From: Deltaproteobacteria bacterium
Lineage (GTDB): Bacteria > Desulfobacterota > Binatia > UBA1149 > SPBQ01
Direction of reading: 5' to 3'
Assembly (NCBI GenBank): GCA_029262375.1
Contig: JAJCZM010000043.1
Coordinates: 1 to 64,000 of the forward strand
DNA length: 64,000 nt
The notes below the pieces were generated by a model. That model ran no database searches, was not told the DNA's origin, and saw only the letters and a list, made by a program, of their open reading frames with translations. Below, in pieces: positions 36,916 to 44,690 of this stretch; the stretch's first letter is position 1, and each line of letters begins with the position of its first letter. The translations under genes were made by a program, and so were the position numbers.

Positions 36916-37166
36916 ATTGTGCGGCTCCCGACCGCCGCTCGCCGCGCACTATACGCACGACGAAGGAATAATAGAACGCGACAGCCGCCGGGCGCAGACT
37001 TGACGTTGCGTGGTTTTTCTACGATCAACATGACTGAGCATGCTCGTCTGACCGCGCGAACAGCGCCCTCAGAGCGGGCGCAATCGCGACGTTGTGCAGC
37101 GCCTCCAAGGTGTTCGCAACGCTGGTTGCAAGGGTGTTCGCAAACGAGAAGGAGCCGGAGGCCATC
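36916..37166. promoter_or_regulatory. Intergenic leader with direct and inverted repeats
   Basis: This divergent region between the thioesterase and ferredoxin genes holds a minus-strand -10 box (TATAGT, 36948-36953), a palindrome GAGCATGCTC (37036-37045), a hairpin GCGCCC-7-GGGCGC (37063-37081) and two copies of GGTGTTCGCAA (37109-37119 and 37133-37143) 24 nt apart. No gene is seen. Confidence 0.5.
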
Positions 37167-37361
37167 ATGAAAATTATCGTCGACTACGACCTATGCGAGG
37201 CGAACGCGAAGTGCATGCAGGTATGCCCTGAAGTGTTCGAGGTTGATGATGACGACAACCTGATCCTTCACAAAGAAACAATCGACGATTCGCTCAAGGC
37301 CAAAGTCGAGGAAGCCATCCGCATTTGCCCTCGTCAGGCTCTCGCCCTCTCGAAGGACTAA
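37167..37361 (+). CDS. Small single-cluster ferredoxin (Fer4_13-type)
   Basis: 64 residues from the ATG at 37167, with GGAG-rich sequence upstream. The N-terminal DYDLCEANAKCMQVCPEVFE and the late RICPRQALAL give ligands C-x5-C-x3-C...C. These small 3Fe-4S/4Fe-4S ferredoxins usually feed electrons to cytochromes P450 or oxygenases, but none is in the window. The acidic middle (EVDDDDN) is typical of the family. Confidence 0.9.
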   Translation: MKIIVDYDLCEANAKCMQVCPEVFEVDDDDNLILHKETIDDSLKAKVEEAIRICPRQALALSKD

Positions 37362-37376
37362 CGCCGCGAACGCGCC

Positions 37377-37958
37377 TTAGTCGTCGAGGCTCGGCGCATC
37401 CGTCGAGTCGAGCCAGTACGTGCGGTACTCTTCGAGCGTCGCAAGTTTCGTCATGTCGCGCATGCGATCGATGAACAACACTCCGTCCAGGTGATCGAGT
37501 TCGTGCTGAAGCACGGTTGCCAAGAAGCCTTCCGCCACGATCGAGCGAGAGTCTCCGTCTAGCGCTAGATAGTCGACCTGTACTTTACGCGGCCTCGGGA
37601 CGAGCCCTCGCAGATCCGGCACCGAGAGACATCCCTCCCAATACTCCTGCTCTTGTTCGTCGAGAATCGTGATACTGGGGTTGATGAAGACCTCGAGTTC
37701 AAAGGGTTCCGAATCAGGATACCGCGCGGAGTCGACCGGGATCTCAATGACGGCCAGCGAAATGGACCGGCTGACCTGCGGTGCAGCGATTCCGATCCCG
37801 CCCTCCGCATCCATCGTTGCGATCATTTCGTCAACCAACTGCGCAAGATCATCGCCGCCGATCGAACGGGGATCGACGAGGTCCGCCTTTTGGCGAAGAA
37901 CCGGGTTGCCGATCCGCGCGACTTCCAGTGGCTGTGCCTTCTTGCGAAACAGTCCCAT
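37377..37958 (-). CDS. def: Peptide deformylase
   Basis: 193 residues from the ATG at 37958 (MGLFRKK). It removes the N-formyl group from nascent proteins. The three motifs are present: GIGIAAPQV, EGCLSVP and QHELDHLDGVLF, providing the metal Cys and two His. The N-terminal GLFRKKAQ extension is unremarkable. It is the last gene of the six-gene unit starting at DUF35, 11 nt after the hydrolase stop; this position is unusual for def. Confidence 0.95.
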   Translation of the reverse strand: MGLFRKKAQPLEVARIGNPVLRQKADLVDPRSIGGDDLAQLVDEMIATMDAEGGIGIAAPQVSRSISLAVIEIPVDSARYPDSEPFELEVFINPSITILDEQEQEYWEGCLSVPDLRGLVPRPRKVQVDYLALDGDSRSIVAEGFLATVLQHELDHLDGVLFIDRMRDMTKLATLEEYRTYWLDSTDAPSLDD

Positions 37959-37969
37959 CGGTCCCTCCC

Positions 37970-39070
37970 TTAGGCCAGTGTGAGTTCGGGCGCGAACCAT
38001 TCGAGAATCGGCGCGTTCTCTTCGCGAGGATAAGTATGGGAGAGATCCTCGATCTCGCGGTAGACGAGCTTCGCGCCCGCCTTCTCCAATTGCTCCGCGG
38101 CGAATCGAGCCGTTTGCACGGGGAACATCCAATCGAGCGCCCCGTGCACGAGATAAACTGGAACGTCCTTGGCCCTGCTCAGGTTTCCGTTCGTCTCATT
38201 CTCTGGATGCATCACACCGGAGATCGGTGCGAGGTGTGTAAAGGGCGCATCCTCGCATAGCCCGCCGAGCAATGTGTAGGTAGCTCCATCGGAGAGTCCG
38301 GTCATCAGGATCTTCTGTGAGTCCACACGATAGTTACCGGATACGTAGTCGATCATCTGTCGCAGCGAAGCGATGTCTTCATTCGCTCCCATCAATGCCC
38401 AGGTGGGCCCCACCGATGTAGGCGCAAGTAAGATAAATCCTCGCGACCGCGCCTCGCGCAACCAAGACCATACGAACTCGCGTCCGGTACCGGAACCGCC
38501 GTGCAGCGCGACGACGAGCGGAAGCTCGTGCTCGGCGTCGTAGGTTTCAGGGACGTACAGTGCGAACTGTCCCCGTCCCGCCGGATTGTCGGGCCCACCG
38601 CTCATCTGTAGGCCAACCGGAGTGTCGATCGTCGGTTCGCCCGCGTATCGCGCGAAGTTCGCCCGCGCCGGCTCTTCCAGGAAGTACTGCGACAGCGGAG
38701 GAAACCGAATCAGTCCGTAGAAAGTTTCGAGTGCTCGGCTGAACGACTTCATGCTCACGAGTACCCGCATGATCGCCTCTTCGGCCGGGGCCGGGCGAAC
38801 AAACTGGTCGATCGCTTTGTGCGCGCGCTCGGCGCCTTCGACGAAAGTCGCGTGAAAGCCGGCGAGCTGCTCCGGGATGTCGCCGTCGCGGAACTCTGCC
38901 AACGATTGCGCTAGTTGATCGCGCGCAGGCGTCAGACGCTCCTTCAGCTGCGCGATCAGCGGCGGATGCAGACGGCGTTGGGCCGCCTCGAGCGCGGACA
39001 AGACTCCGAGGGCCCTGACACCGATCGGTGTCAGGCTCTCTATATACGCATCTACGGACGGGTCGCCCAT
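37970..39070 (-). CDS. Alpha/beta hydrolase (phospholipase/carboxylesterase-like) with helical N-terminal region
   Basis: 366 residues from the ATG at 39070, 7 nt after the thiolase-like B stop; earlier codons overlap that gene. Residues 1-150 are helical (ALEAAQRRLHPPLIAQLKER), then the hydrolase domain: LPLVVALHGGSGTGREFVW (oxyanion), ILMTGLSDGATYTLLGG (nucleophile Ser), VYLVHGALDWMFPV (acid) and LSHTYPREE (His). It resembles poly(3-hydroxybutyrate) depolymerase/esterase-type enzymes. Its place directly after the thiolase-like genes suggests an acyl or ester substrate of that pathway. Confidence 0.82.
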   Translation of the reverse strand: MGDPSVDAYIESLTPIGVRALGVLSALEAAQRRLHPPLIAQLKERLTPARDQLAQSLAEFRDGDIPEQLAGFHATFVEGAERAHKAIDQFVRPAPAEEAIMRVLVSMKSFSRALETFYGLIRFPPLSQYFLEEPARANFARYAGEPTIDTPVGLQMSGGPDNPAGRGQFALYVPETYDAEHELPLVVALHGGSGTGREFVWSWLREARSRGFILLAPTSVGPTWALMGANEDIASLRQMIDYVSGNYRVDSQKILMTGLSDGATYTLLGGLCEDAPFTHLAPISGVMHPENETNGNLSRAKDVPVYLVHGALDWMFPVQTARFAAEQLEKAGAKLVYREIEDLSHTYPREENAPILEWFAPELTLA

Positions 39071-39077
39071 GCGACCT

Positions 39078-40253
39078 TTATGGCTTATCGGCGCCGACGA
39101 TCCACATGGAGTAGAACTGAGAGGCACCGCCGTAGGCATGGCCGAGTGCCAGCCGGGCACCATCAACCTGGTGTTCACCCGCCTGTGCACGCACTTGCAT
39201 GGCCGACTCCGCGAATCGCAACATCCCCGATGCACCGATTGGATTGGAACAGAGCACGCCTCCGGAGCAGTTGACCGGCAGATCTCCGGTCATCGACGTG
39301 GCGCCCTCTTCGGTCATCTTCCAGCCCGCGCCCTCGTCGGCGAAGTGTAGATTTTCCATCCACATCGGCTCGAACCAGCTAAAGGGAACGTAGATCTCTG
39401 CACAATCGATCTCTTTGCGTGGATTCGTGATCCCCGCCTGTTTGTAGACGTCGGAGGAACAATCTTGCCCTCCACGGGGATTGACCTGATCGCGGCCGGC
39501 GAAGAACCCGGGTTCGCTGCGCATCGCCGTGCCGTGGACCCAGGCCGGCTGTTTCGAATGCGCATCGGCAGTCTTCTCGCCCACCAACACCATCGCACAA
39601 GCGCCATCGGAGGACGGGCAAGTCTCTGCATATCGGATCGGGTCCCAGAGCATCATCGACTCTTGAATCGACTCGAGTGTGATGTCCGGCTCGTGCAGAT
39701 GCGCATACGGGTTCTTCAATCCGTTTTGGCGATCCTTGAGCGCAACCAGGGAACCGATGTGCGACGGCGCTTTCGATCGCGCCATGTAGCTTCGAATGTA
39801 AGGAGCGAAGTATCCGCCCGCGCCGGCAACGAGCGGCGGCTGGAACGGGATCGGCAAAGATAGCGCCCACATCGCTTCGCTCTCTGATTGCTTCTCGAAA
39901 GCAACGGTGAGGACGCGCTCGTGAATGCCGCCCTGAACGAGGCTCGACGCCACGATCGCCGTCGAACCGCCGACACTACCCGCCGTGTGCACGCGCAGCA
40001 TGGGTTTACCCGTCGCCCCGAGCGCTTCCGCCAGATAGAGCTCCGGCATCATGACGCCTTCGAAGAAGTCCGGTGCCTTGCCGATCACGACGGCGTCGAT
40101 GTCGCTCCAGGTCATGCCTGCGTCTTCGAGCGCTCGTGATGCGGCTTCGCGGACCAAGCCCGCCAGCGAGACATCGTTGCGCGCGGAATCATGTTTCGTT
40201 TGGCCGATACCGACCACCGCCACGCGATGCTTACCTTTCGTAGCCACGGTCAC
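39078..40253 (-). CDS. Thiolase-fold (Ltp-type) protein B without the catalytic Cys/His set
   Basis: 391 residues, GTG start overlapping the previous stop as GTGA behind GGAGGGA. The fold is clear: VAVVGIGQTKHDSARNDVSL, EKQSESEAMWAL, SSDGACAMVLVGE and QVDGARLALGHAYGG. But the nucleophile block reads VHTAGSVGGST (Ser where Cys is expected), the HDCF block reads AEIYVPFSWFE, and the final motif reads NPIGASG, with Asn for His. Such proteins are lipid-transfer thiolases that act as aldolases (Ltp2 with DUF35 partner in steroid side-chain removal). With two DUF35 genes upstream, a retro-aldol role is inferred. Confidence 0.88.
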   Translation of the reverse strand: MTVATKGKHRVAVVGIGQTKHDSARNDVSLAGLVREAASRALEDAGMTWSDIDAVVIGKAPDFFEGVMMPELYLAEALGATGKPMLRVHTAGSVGGSTAIVASSLVQGGIHERVLTVAFEKQSESEAMWALSLPIPFQPPLVAGAGGYFAPYIRSYMARSKAPSHIGSLVALKDRQNGLKNPYAHLHEPDITLESIQESMMLWDPIRYAETCPSSDGACAMVLVGEKTADAHSKQPAWVHGTAMRSEPGFFAGRDQVNPRGGQDCSSDVYKQAGITNPRKEIDCAEIYVPFSWFEPMWMENLHFADEGAGWKMTEEGATSMTGDLPVNCSGGVLCSNPIGASGMLRFAESAMQVRAQAGEHQVDGARLALGHAYGGASQFYSMWIVGADKP

Positions 40254-41305
40254 TCTCCCTCCAGTACGCATACGAGATTCTGTTGCATGCACGCGCCTTG
40301 AGTCGCCGTTGCAACGGCTCTGTCTCCCTCGCCTGCCATGATTCGATCGGCCGCTTCGCCAATCCGAACGAGTCCGGCGGCCATCATCGGATTGGCCGCG
40401 AGTGCGCCGCCGGAAGGATTGATCTGCACATCCGCGCCGAGTCCGAGCGCGCGCTTCGCAAGCACTTCCTGATACGTAAACGGCGCGTGTAGTTCCGCGA
40501 AGTCGATTTTCCCAGTCGACACGCCGGCCGCGCTGCCGGCTAACTGAAGCGACTTGACGTTGACCAGGTCGCGGACGCCGAGCGACTGAGCATCTATGCG
40601 GTGTTCGAGGCCTCGTATCCATGCCGGCCGTTTGCTGAGCTCGCGCGCCGTGTCGTCTGCCGCGAGAATTATCGCCGCAGCACCGTCCGTGATCGGCGGA
40701 CAGTCGTGCTTGCGCAGCGGCGCCACCAAATACTCGTCGGCGAGAATGACATCCGGGTCGAAGTCTCCCTTGAGCTGCGCATTTGGATTGTTCTTCGCAG
40801 ACGCACGGCTACGAGACGCGATCTCCGCCCACTCACGTTCGGACGTCGATCCGGTGTCGAGTAGCGCCTGAGCCTGCAGCGCAGCGAGACTCACCGAGTC
40901 CGGCCACAGCGGTGCGTAGCAGTACGGATCCAGCTGCCGAGTAAGTACGTCGGGTAAATCACCGGGCGAGGTCTTGCTGTAGCCGTACACCATCGCGACG
41001 TCGATCTCGCCCATCTGTAACTTGACCCACGCTTCGTAGAGCGCCCAGGCGGCGTCCATCTCGACGTGCGATTCGGAGATCGGGGGCCACGCACCAATCC
41101 CATCGAGTGTCATGACGAAGGAGAACGCTTGGCCGGCGAGATAGTCGGTGCTGCCGGAGCAGGTGAATCCGACACGACTCTTATCAAGGCCGATCTGATC
41201 ACGGACTTGCCCTATCACGGGCATGAGCATTTCGACTTCGTTGACGCCCGGGAGCGCACGCGCGTGTTCGGACTGCGCAAAGGATACGACCGCTACATCC
41301 CGCAT
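40250..41305 (-). CDS. Thiolase-fold (Ltp-type) protein A without catalytic residues
   Basis: 351 residues from the ATG at 41305, which overlaps the DUF35 stop as TGATG. Conserved: MRDVAVVSFAQSEH, PISESHVEMDAAWALYEAWVK, YGYSKTSPGDL, ITDGAAAIILAADD and NPSGGALAANPMMAAGL. At the nucleophile position it has the HVEMD block instead of NCSTGS, ELHAPFTYQE replaces ELHDCF, and NPMMAAG replaces GHPLGATG. So it cannot be a normal thiolase. The pair A-B may form a heteromer; both precede a hydrolase gene. Confidence 0.88.
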   Translation of the reverse strand: MRDVAVVSFAQSEHARALPGVNEVEMLMPVIGQVRDQIGLDKSRVGFTCSGSTDYLAGQAFSFVMTLDGIGAWPPISESHVEMDAAWALYEAWVKLQMGEIDVAMVYGYSKTSPGDLPDVLTRQLDPYCYAPLWPDSVSLAALQAQALLDTGSTSEREWAEIASRSRASAKNNPNAQLKGDFDPDVILADEYLVAPLRKHDCPPITDGAAAIILAADDTARELSKRPAWIRGLEHRIDAQSLGVRDLVNVKSLQLAGSAAGVSTGKIDFAELHAPFTYQEVLAKRALGLGADVQINPSGGALAANPMMAAGLVRIGEAADRIMAGEGDRAVATATQGACMQQNLVCVLEGE

Positions 41306-41817
41306 CACACGTGCTCCTTGTAGGTCTCGAGAGGAGCATCCTCTTGGCCGGTTGGCCTGAAGTACTTTATGTTTTCCAGCGTCGTGCTGAGTTCGTTGTC
41401 GTCTACCCAGACGGCTTCGACGCGCAGGCCTGGGTGTACGTCTTCGTAAGGCATCTCTTGGATCAAACCGAACATGGCTACATCCGCGCCGTCGAGCAGT
41501 ACGAGGGCGCAGACATATGGACACTCCATCGCTTGCCCATAGAACTTTACGTTGACCACGCAAAAACTGGTGACCGTGCCACAGTCGGCAACCTCGACCT
41601 GTTCGTCGGTAGGCACACCGGCGACCGGATCGGCGCCGCGCGGTGGAATATAAACCTTGCCGGTCGCGGCGCTGCGCTCACCGAGCAACTTCTTCTTTTC
41701 CAATCCCTTGAGGAATCTCGATGTCGCTCGCCCCGCGGTGAACGTGTAGTCGAGCCGAGCGGGTGCATCGATCATCGTTACCGGTTCGACGCCTTCTAAT
41801 GCTTGAATCTTAGCCAT
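41305..41817 (-). CDS. DUF35 OB-fold protein 1, zinc-ribbon cysteines lost
   Basis: 170 residues from the ATG at 41817, after GGAG. The DUF35 layout is visible: N-terminal helix (SRFLKGLEKKKLLGER), a rubredoxin-like ribbon region with VYIPPRGADP where functional proteins have CxxCG...CP, and the OB-fold (VEVADCGTVTSFCVVNV, YVCALVLLDGAD, PGLRVEAVWVDD). The ribbon positions carry Ser, Thr, Gly and Ala, so no zinc is expected. DUF35 proteins are obligate partners of Ltp-type aldolases and thiolases. The start at 41883 would overlap DUF35-2. Confidence 0.88.
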   Translation of the reverse strand: MAKIQALEGVEPVTMIDAPARLDYTFTAGRATSRFLKGLEKKKLLGERSAATGKVYIPPRGADPVAGVPTDEQVEVADCGTVTSFCVVNVKFYGQAMECPYVCALVLLDGADVAMFGLIQEMPYEDVHPGLRVEAVWVDDNELSTTLENIKYFRPTGQEDAPLETYKEHV

Positions 41818-41836
41818 GAATCTCCGATCTGCGGGC

Positions 41837-42295
41837 TCAGCCTTCGGGTACGAAACACTTGATGTCGTTGATGTGTCCGACACGTTCGTCCGCCCATTGC
41901 AGCGCGACGCGCATGCCGGTCTTCATCCGATCCTTGCTGCCGGCGTCGACGATGTGCAGCATTGCGGTATCGGCACCGTCGAGTTGGATGAGTGCCCAGG
42001 CGAACGGACGGTCGAGCGGATGCTTCTCGCGCGGCTTCACCACCCACGCCCAGGTCGTGACCTTACCGGCCTGACCGACTTCGACGAGATCGTCGAGGGC
42101 CTCGGCCGTGTCCGGATCGTACTCCGACGGAGGCACGAGCACGCTGCCATCGCTACGCTTTACGCCAACGACAACGCCCTCGCGCAGCCCGGTGAAGAAT
42201 GCGCCCAGTATCGGACCGGTGCTTCGACGAAACGGATATTCGATAGTGAGTGGAGCACTGAGCACCTCACCGTCGCTTGAATTGGTATTGGCCAT
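41837..42295 (-). CDS. DUF35 OB-fold protein 2, zinc-ribbon cysteines lost
   Basis: 152 residues, first gene of the operon. Features: TIEYPFRRSTGPILGAFFTGLREG, the degraded ribbon KRSDGSVLVPPSEYDP (no Cys pair), and the OB-fold VEVGQAGKVTTWAWVV, FAWALIQLDGADTAML, KTGMRVALQWADE. It pairs with DUF35-1; in mycobacteria I recall a single double-length DUF35 protein in the equivalent place (Rv3521), so the two here may act as a heterodimer. The promoter with a KstR-like site lies about 100 nt upstream. Confidence 0.88.
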   Translation of the reverse strand: MANTNSSDGEVLSAPLTIEYPFRRSTGPILGAFFTGLREGVVVGVKRSDGSVLVPPSEYDPDTAEALDDLVEVGQAGKVTTWAWVVKPREKHPLDRPFAWALIQLDGADTAMLHIVDAGSKDRMKTGMRVALQWADERVGHINDIKCFVPEG

Positions 42296-42397
42296 GCGTT
42301 GTCTCGGCTGGCCGCCGGTCTCAGAGCCGGCGGCGTCGAAGTTCGGGTTTCGGGTTGACGTCTCCTGGAATTAGGAAACTTCGCCACTAGGCGCCAG

Positions 42398-42426
42398 AAT
42401 TTGAAACGTGTTCTAGTATAAGTCAA
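42398..42426 (-). promoter_or_regulatory. Promoter and TetR/KstR-type operator upstream of the DUF35-thiolase operon
   Basis: On the minus strand TTGACT (42421-42426) and CAAATT (42398-42403) are 17 nt apart, with TATACT (42415-42420) as an alternative -10. Between them lies TGAAACGTGTTCTA (42402-42415, plus-strand reading), which fits TnnAACnnGTTnnA exactly on both strands. A repressor bound here would block polymerase. The match is seen; the regulator is unknown. Confidence 0.6.
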
Positions 42427-42481
42427 TCGCACGATATCGAAGTGCACGTGCGCAGCTACGTCGAGAAAGGCGCACCTCGAC

Positions 42482-43336
42482 TTAAGTTGCAGCGCCCCCG
42501 CGCCGGCGCATCTGCGCCTCGGCCAGTGCCGCCTGCACGCGGAGGCCGTCAGACAGGGCGGCCACATCGTGCGTTCGCAGGTAGTTTGCACCGCTGCGGG
42601 CCGCAGCCAGCTCCGCGGCGAGCGTCGCGGCTGCGCGTGCATCGACATCACGCCCGGTAACGGCTCCGAGGAAGGACTTGCGCGATACCGAGATCAGAAC
42701 GGGTAACCCGAGCGTGCGCTTGAGGGACGCGGTCCCTGCGAGAACGTCGAAGGAGTCTTCCGGCACCGGGCCGAGAAAGAAGCCCATGCCCGGATCGACA
42801 ATCAGACGCTCTTTGTCGATACCCGCCTCGGACAGTACTCCGACGCGTCCGTGTAGGTATGCGCAGGCGCGCTCGTCCATGGTCTGAGTATTCGCGGCGG
42901 CGCCTGAGCGAGTGGCTTTCCCGCGCTGCACCGAGTGCATGACGACCAAATTGCAGCCTGCCTGCGCAAGCCGCGAATGGAGCTGCGTTTCTTCGAACCC
43001 AGAGATGTCGTTGATGAAGGCGACGTCGCGATCGATGCAGTAGCGCTGGACGTCCGGTTTCCAGGTATCGACGCCAACGCGTTCGATGACGTCCTCGAGG
43101 CGAACGAGAACCTGCTCGAGTGCCTCGATCTCCTGACTCGGTGCGATGTCGGCCGCGTCGGGATGACTCGACGCCGCCCCGAGTTCTATCCAGTGCGCCC
43201 CGTCTGCCAGAAGATCTCGAGCGTGCCTGGCCGCACGGTCGGGATCGCCGTAGCGCCCACCGTCGGAGAAAGAATCCTCACTCAGGTTGACGATACCGAC
43301 GATGCGCGGCATCGCGTCGCGATCTTGGTCGTCCAC
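42482..43336 (-). CDS. folP: Dihydropteroate synthase-family protein, divergent
   Basis: 284 residues, TIM-barrel DHPS family, joining p-aminobenzoate to pterin diphosphate. Seen: GIVNLSEDSFSDGG (usually NxTPDSFSDGG), IELGAASSHPDA (usually ESTRPGA), INDISGFE, VVMHS, VDPGMGFFLG (usually DPGxGFGK), SVSRKSFLG and LRTHDV. Several pABA- and pterin-contact residues differ (Thr-Arg of STRP are replaced), so it could be a paralogue of altered function, as FolP2 in mycobacteria, or a divergent true FolP. There is no folK, folB or glmM nearby. Confidence 0.8.
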   Translation of the reverse strand: MDDQDRDAMPRIVGIVNLSEDSFSDGGRYGDPDRAARHARDLLADGAHWIELGAASSHPDAADIAPSQEIEALEQVLVRLEDVIERVGVDTWKPDVQRYCIDRDVAFINDISGFEETQLHSRLAQAGCNLVVMHSVQRGKATRSGAAANTQTMDERACAYLHGRVGVLSEAGIDKERLIVDPGMGFFLGPVPEDSFDVLAGTASLKRTLGLPVLISVSRKSFLGAVTGRDVDARAAATLAAELAAARSGANYLRTHDVAALSDGLRVQAALAEAQMRRRGGAAT

Positions 43337-43401
43337 AGTCCCGCCTTAGCACTGGGATCGGTAGGAGGCACACTGTCCGTGCTGCTTGCGAACGGTTGGC
43401 G

Positions 43402-43776
43402 TCAGGCGGCCCTGAGCCAATCTACCGCATTCTCGATGTCCGGGAATGTCGCCAACTGGAATCCGCCCAACTCGTTGAGCCGCTCTACCCGCCCGAGGCG
43501 CGGCTCCAGGGAGCCCTCCGGCAGCACCAGCGCGACTTTTCGTTTGGCGATCGCGCCCTCTTGTTCCAGCGTCCACGCGAGTACGCGAAGTTCGCCGAGC
43601 GATGCCGGGAACTCCGCCATTTCTCTGAGATCTACGACCAGATCGTGGTCGACGTTGAAGCTTGGTTGCCGAACCAGGTCCCCCAGAGCGCGAACGCTGG
43701 CGCGCAAATCAACTGGTCCGCTTACGGTGATGGTGGTAACGCGTTCTTGATCGTTGACGTCAAACCTGAATGACAC
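43402..43776 (-). CDS. STAS-like/SpoIIAA-like small protein
   Basis: 124 residues. Pattern of strands and helices as in STAS/SpoIIAA-like domains: RVTTITVSGPVDLRASVRAL, DHDLVVDLREMAEFP, KVALVLPEG and FPDIENAVDWLRAA. No conserved Ser of anti-anti-sigma factors stands out. Function unknown; relatives are widespread in delta-proteobacterial genomes. SD AGGGTG precedes the ATG. The 244 nt upstream, to GNAT, holds an 8-bp inverted repeat (44005-44022) and nothing else of note. Confidence 0.7.
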   Translation of the reverse strand: MSFRFDVNDQERVTTITVSGPVDLRASVRALGDLVRQPSFNVDHDLVVDLREMAEFPASLGELRVLAWTLEQEGAIAKRKVALVLPEGSLEPRLGRVERLNELGGFQLATFPDIENAVDWLRAA

Positions 43777-44020
43777 CCTGTTTATCCCCCGGCGATGGTA
43801 CTCGATCCTTTAGTCGCAACCGTGTGCCCGATTGTCCCCTTCGTATACCACGAAAGACCTAGGCTGGCGACGAGTAAACCAGGTGTCGACACGCATAAAT
43901 CGATGACCAACTCAGTGAATACCCTGACCCTAAACGGGTATTTCGTCGCTCGACGGCCCGCACGCGAACAAAAACGAACCCTCGGTGGTCAGGCTTGCAG
44001 CAGCGACGCGCGCACGCGCG

Positions 44021-44584
44021 TCACCGGAACTCGCGTTGCATCATCACACGTTGTTCCACCGGAAGACCTGCGCGCTGCTCGAGTTCGCGAAGATTCGCGA
44101 GTGCATGGGACAATTCCGACTGCTCCAGAATTCGAAACCCGCGCCGCAGGTAGAAAGGAGCGTTCCACGGGACTTCGAGCAGCGTTGACAACGTCAAGGC
44201 TCGCGAGCCTCGCTCCCAGGCCCATTTGCACACGACGTCGATGAGCTCGGTGCCGAGACCTCGCCGACCGTGCTCGGGCATCACGTGCAGGTCGTCGAGA
44301 TGCGCGACACCTTCTTGTATCGACGCTGTGGCGAAACCGACCGGAAGATCGCCGCCTTCGGTCGCAACCCAAATGCGCCCCTGGCTCTGCCTACGCTCGA
44401 GCGTCTCGTTCGAAGGCGGAACGCCTGCGAGAAGCGCGTCGTAGCCGAACTGTGAGAAGCGGCGTGCAGCGACGCGCTCTACCTGCGGAAGCAGATGTAC
44501 GTCGGCGCGCTTGGCGAGCCGGACCTGATACGGGCCACCGGGTGCGGGCTTTCGTCGTAACTTGGGGGCACGAAGCATCATCAC
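44021..44584 (-). CDS. GNAT-family N-acetyltransferase
   Basis: 187 residues. The acetyl-CoA motif A is clear: AHLDDLHVMPEHGRRGLGTELI (Q/RxxGxG as RRGLGT), followed by SRALTLSTLLEVPWNAPFYLRRGFRIL. The N-terminal basic segment and VHLLPQVERVAARRF are typical of small-molecule GNATs. Substrate unknown. GACGCGCG-2-CGCGCGTC at its stop may form a 3'-end hairpin. Confidence 0.88.
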   Translation of the reverse strand: MMMLRAPKLRRKPAPGGPYQVRLAKRADVHLLPQVERVAARRFSQFGYDALLAGVPPSNETLERRQSQGRIWVATEGGDLPVGFATASIQEGVAHLDDLHVMPEHGRRGLGTELIDVVCKWAWERGSRALTLSTLLEVPWNAPFYLRRGFRILEQSELSHALANLRELEQRAGLPVEQRVMMQREFR

Positions 44585-44690
44585 GTTATTGCGTCATCGC
44601 CAGAAGGAGGTTTCGAACGGGCAATTGGCGCAGTCGTCCCAGATGTCAGTGCAATATCGAGCGCGATTTGGCAAGCCGGATCGGCGTGAA

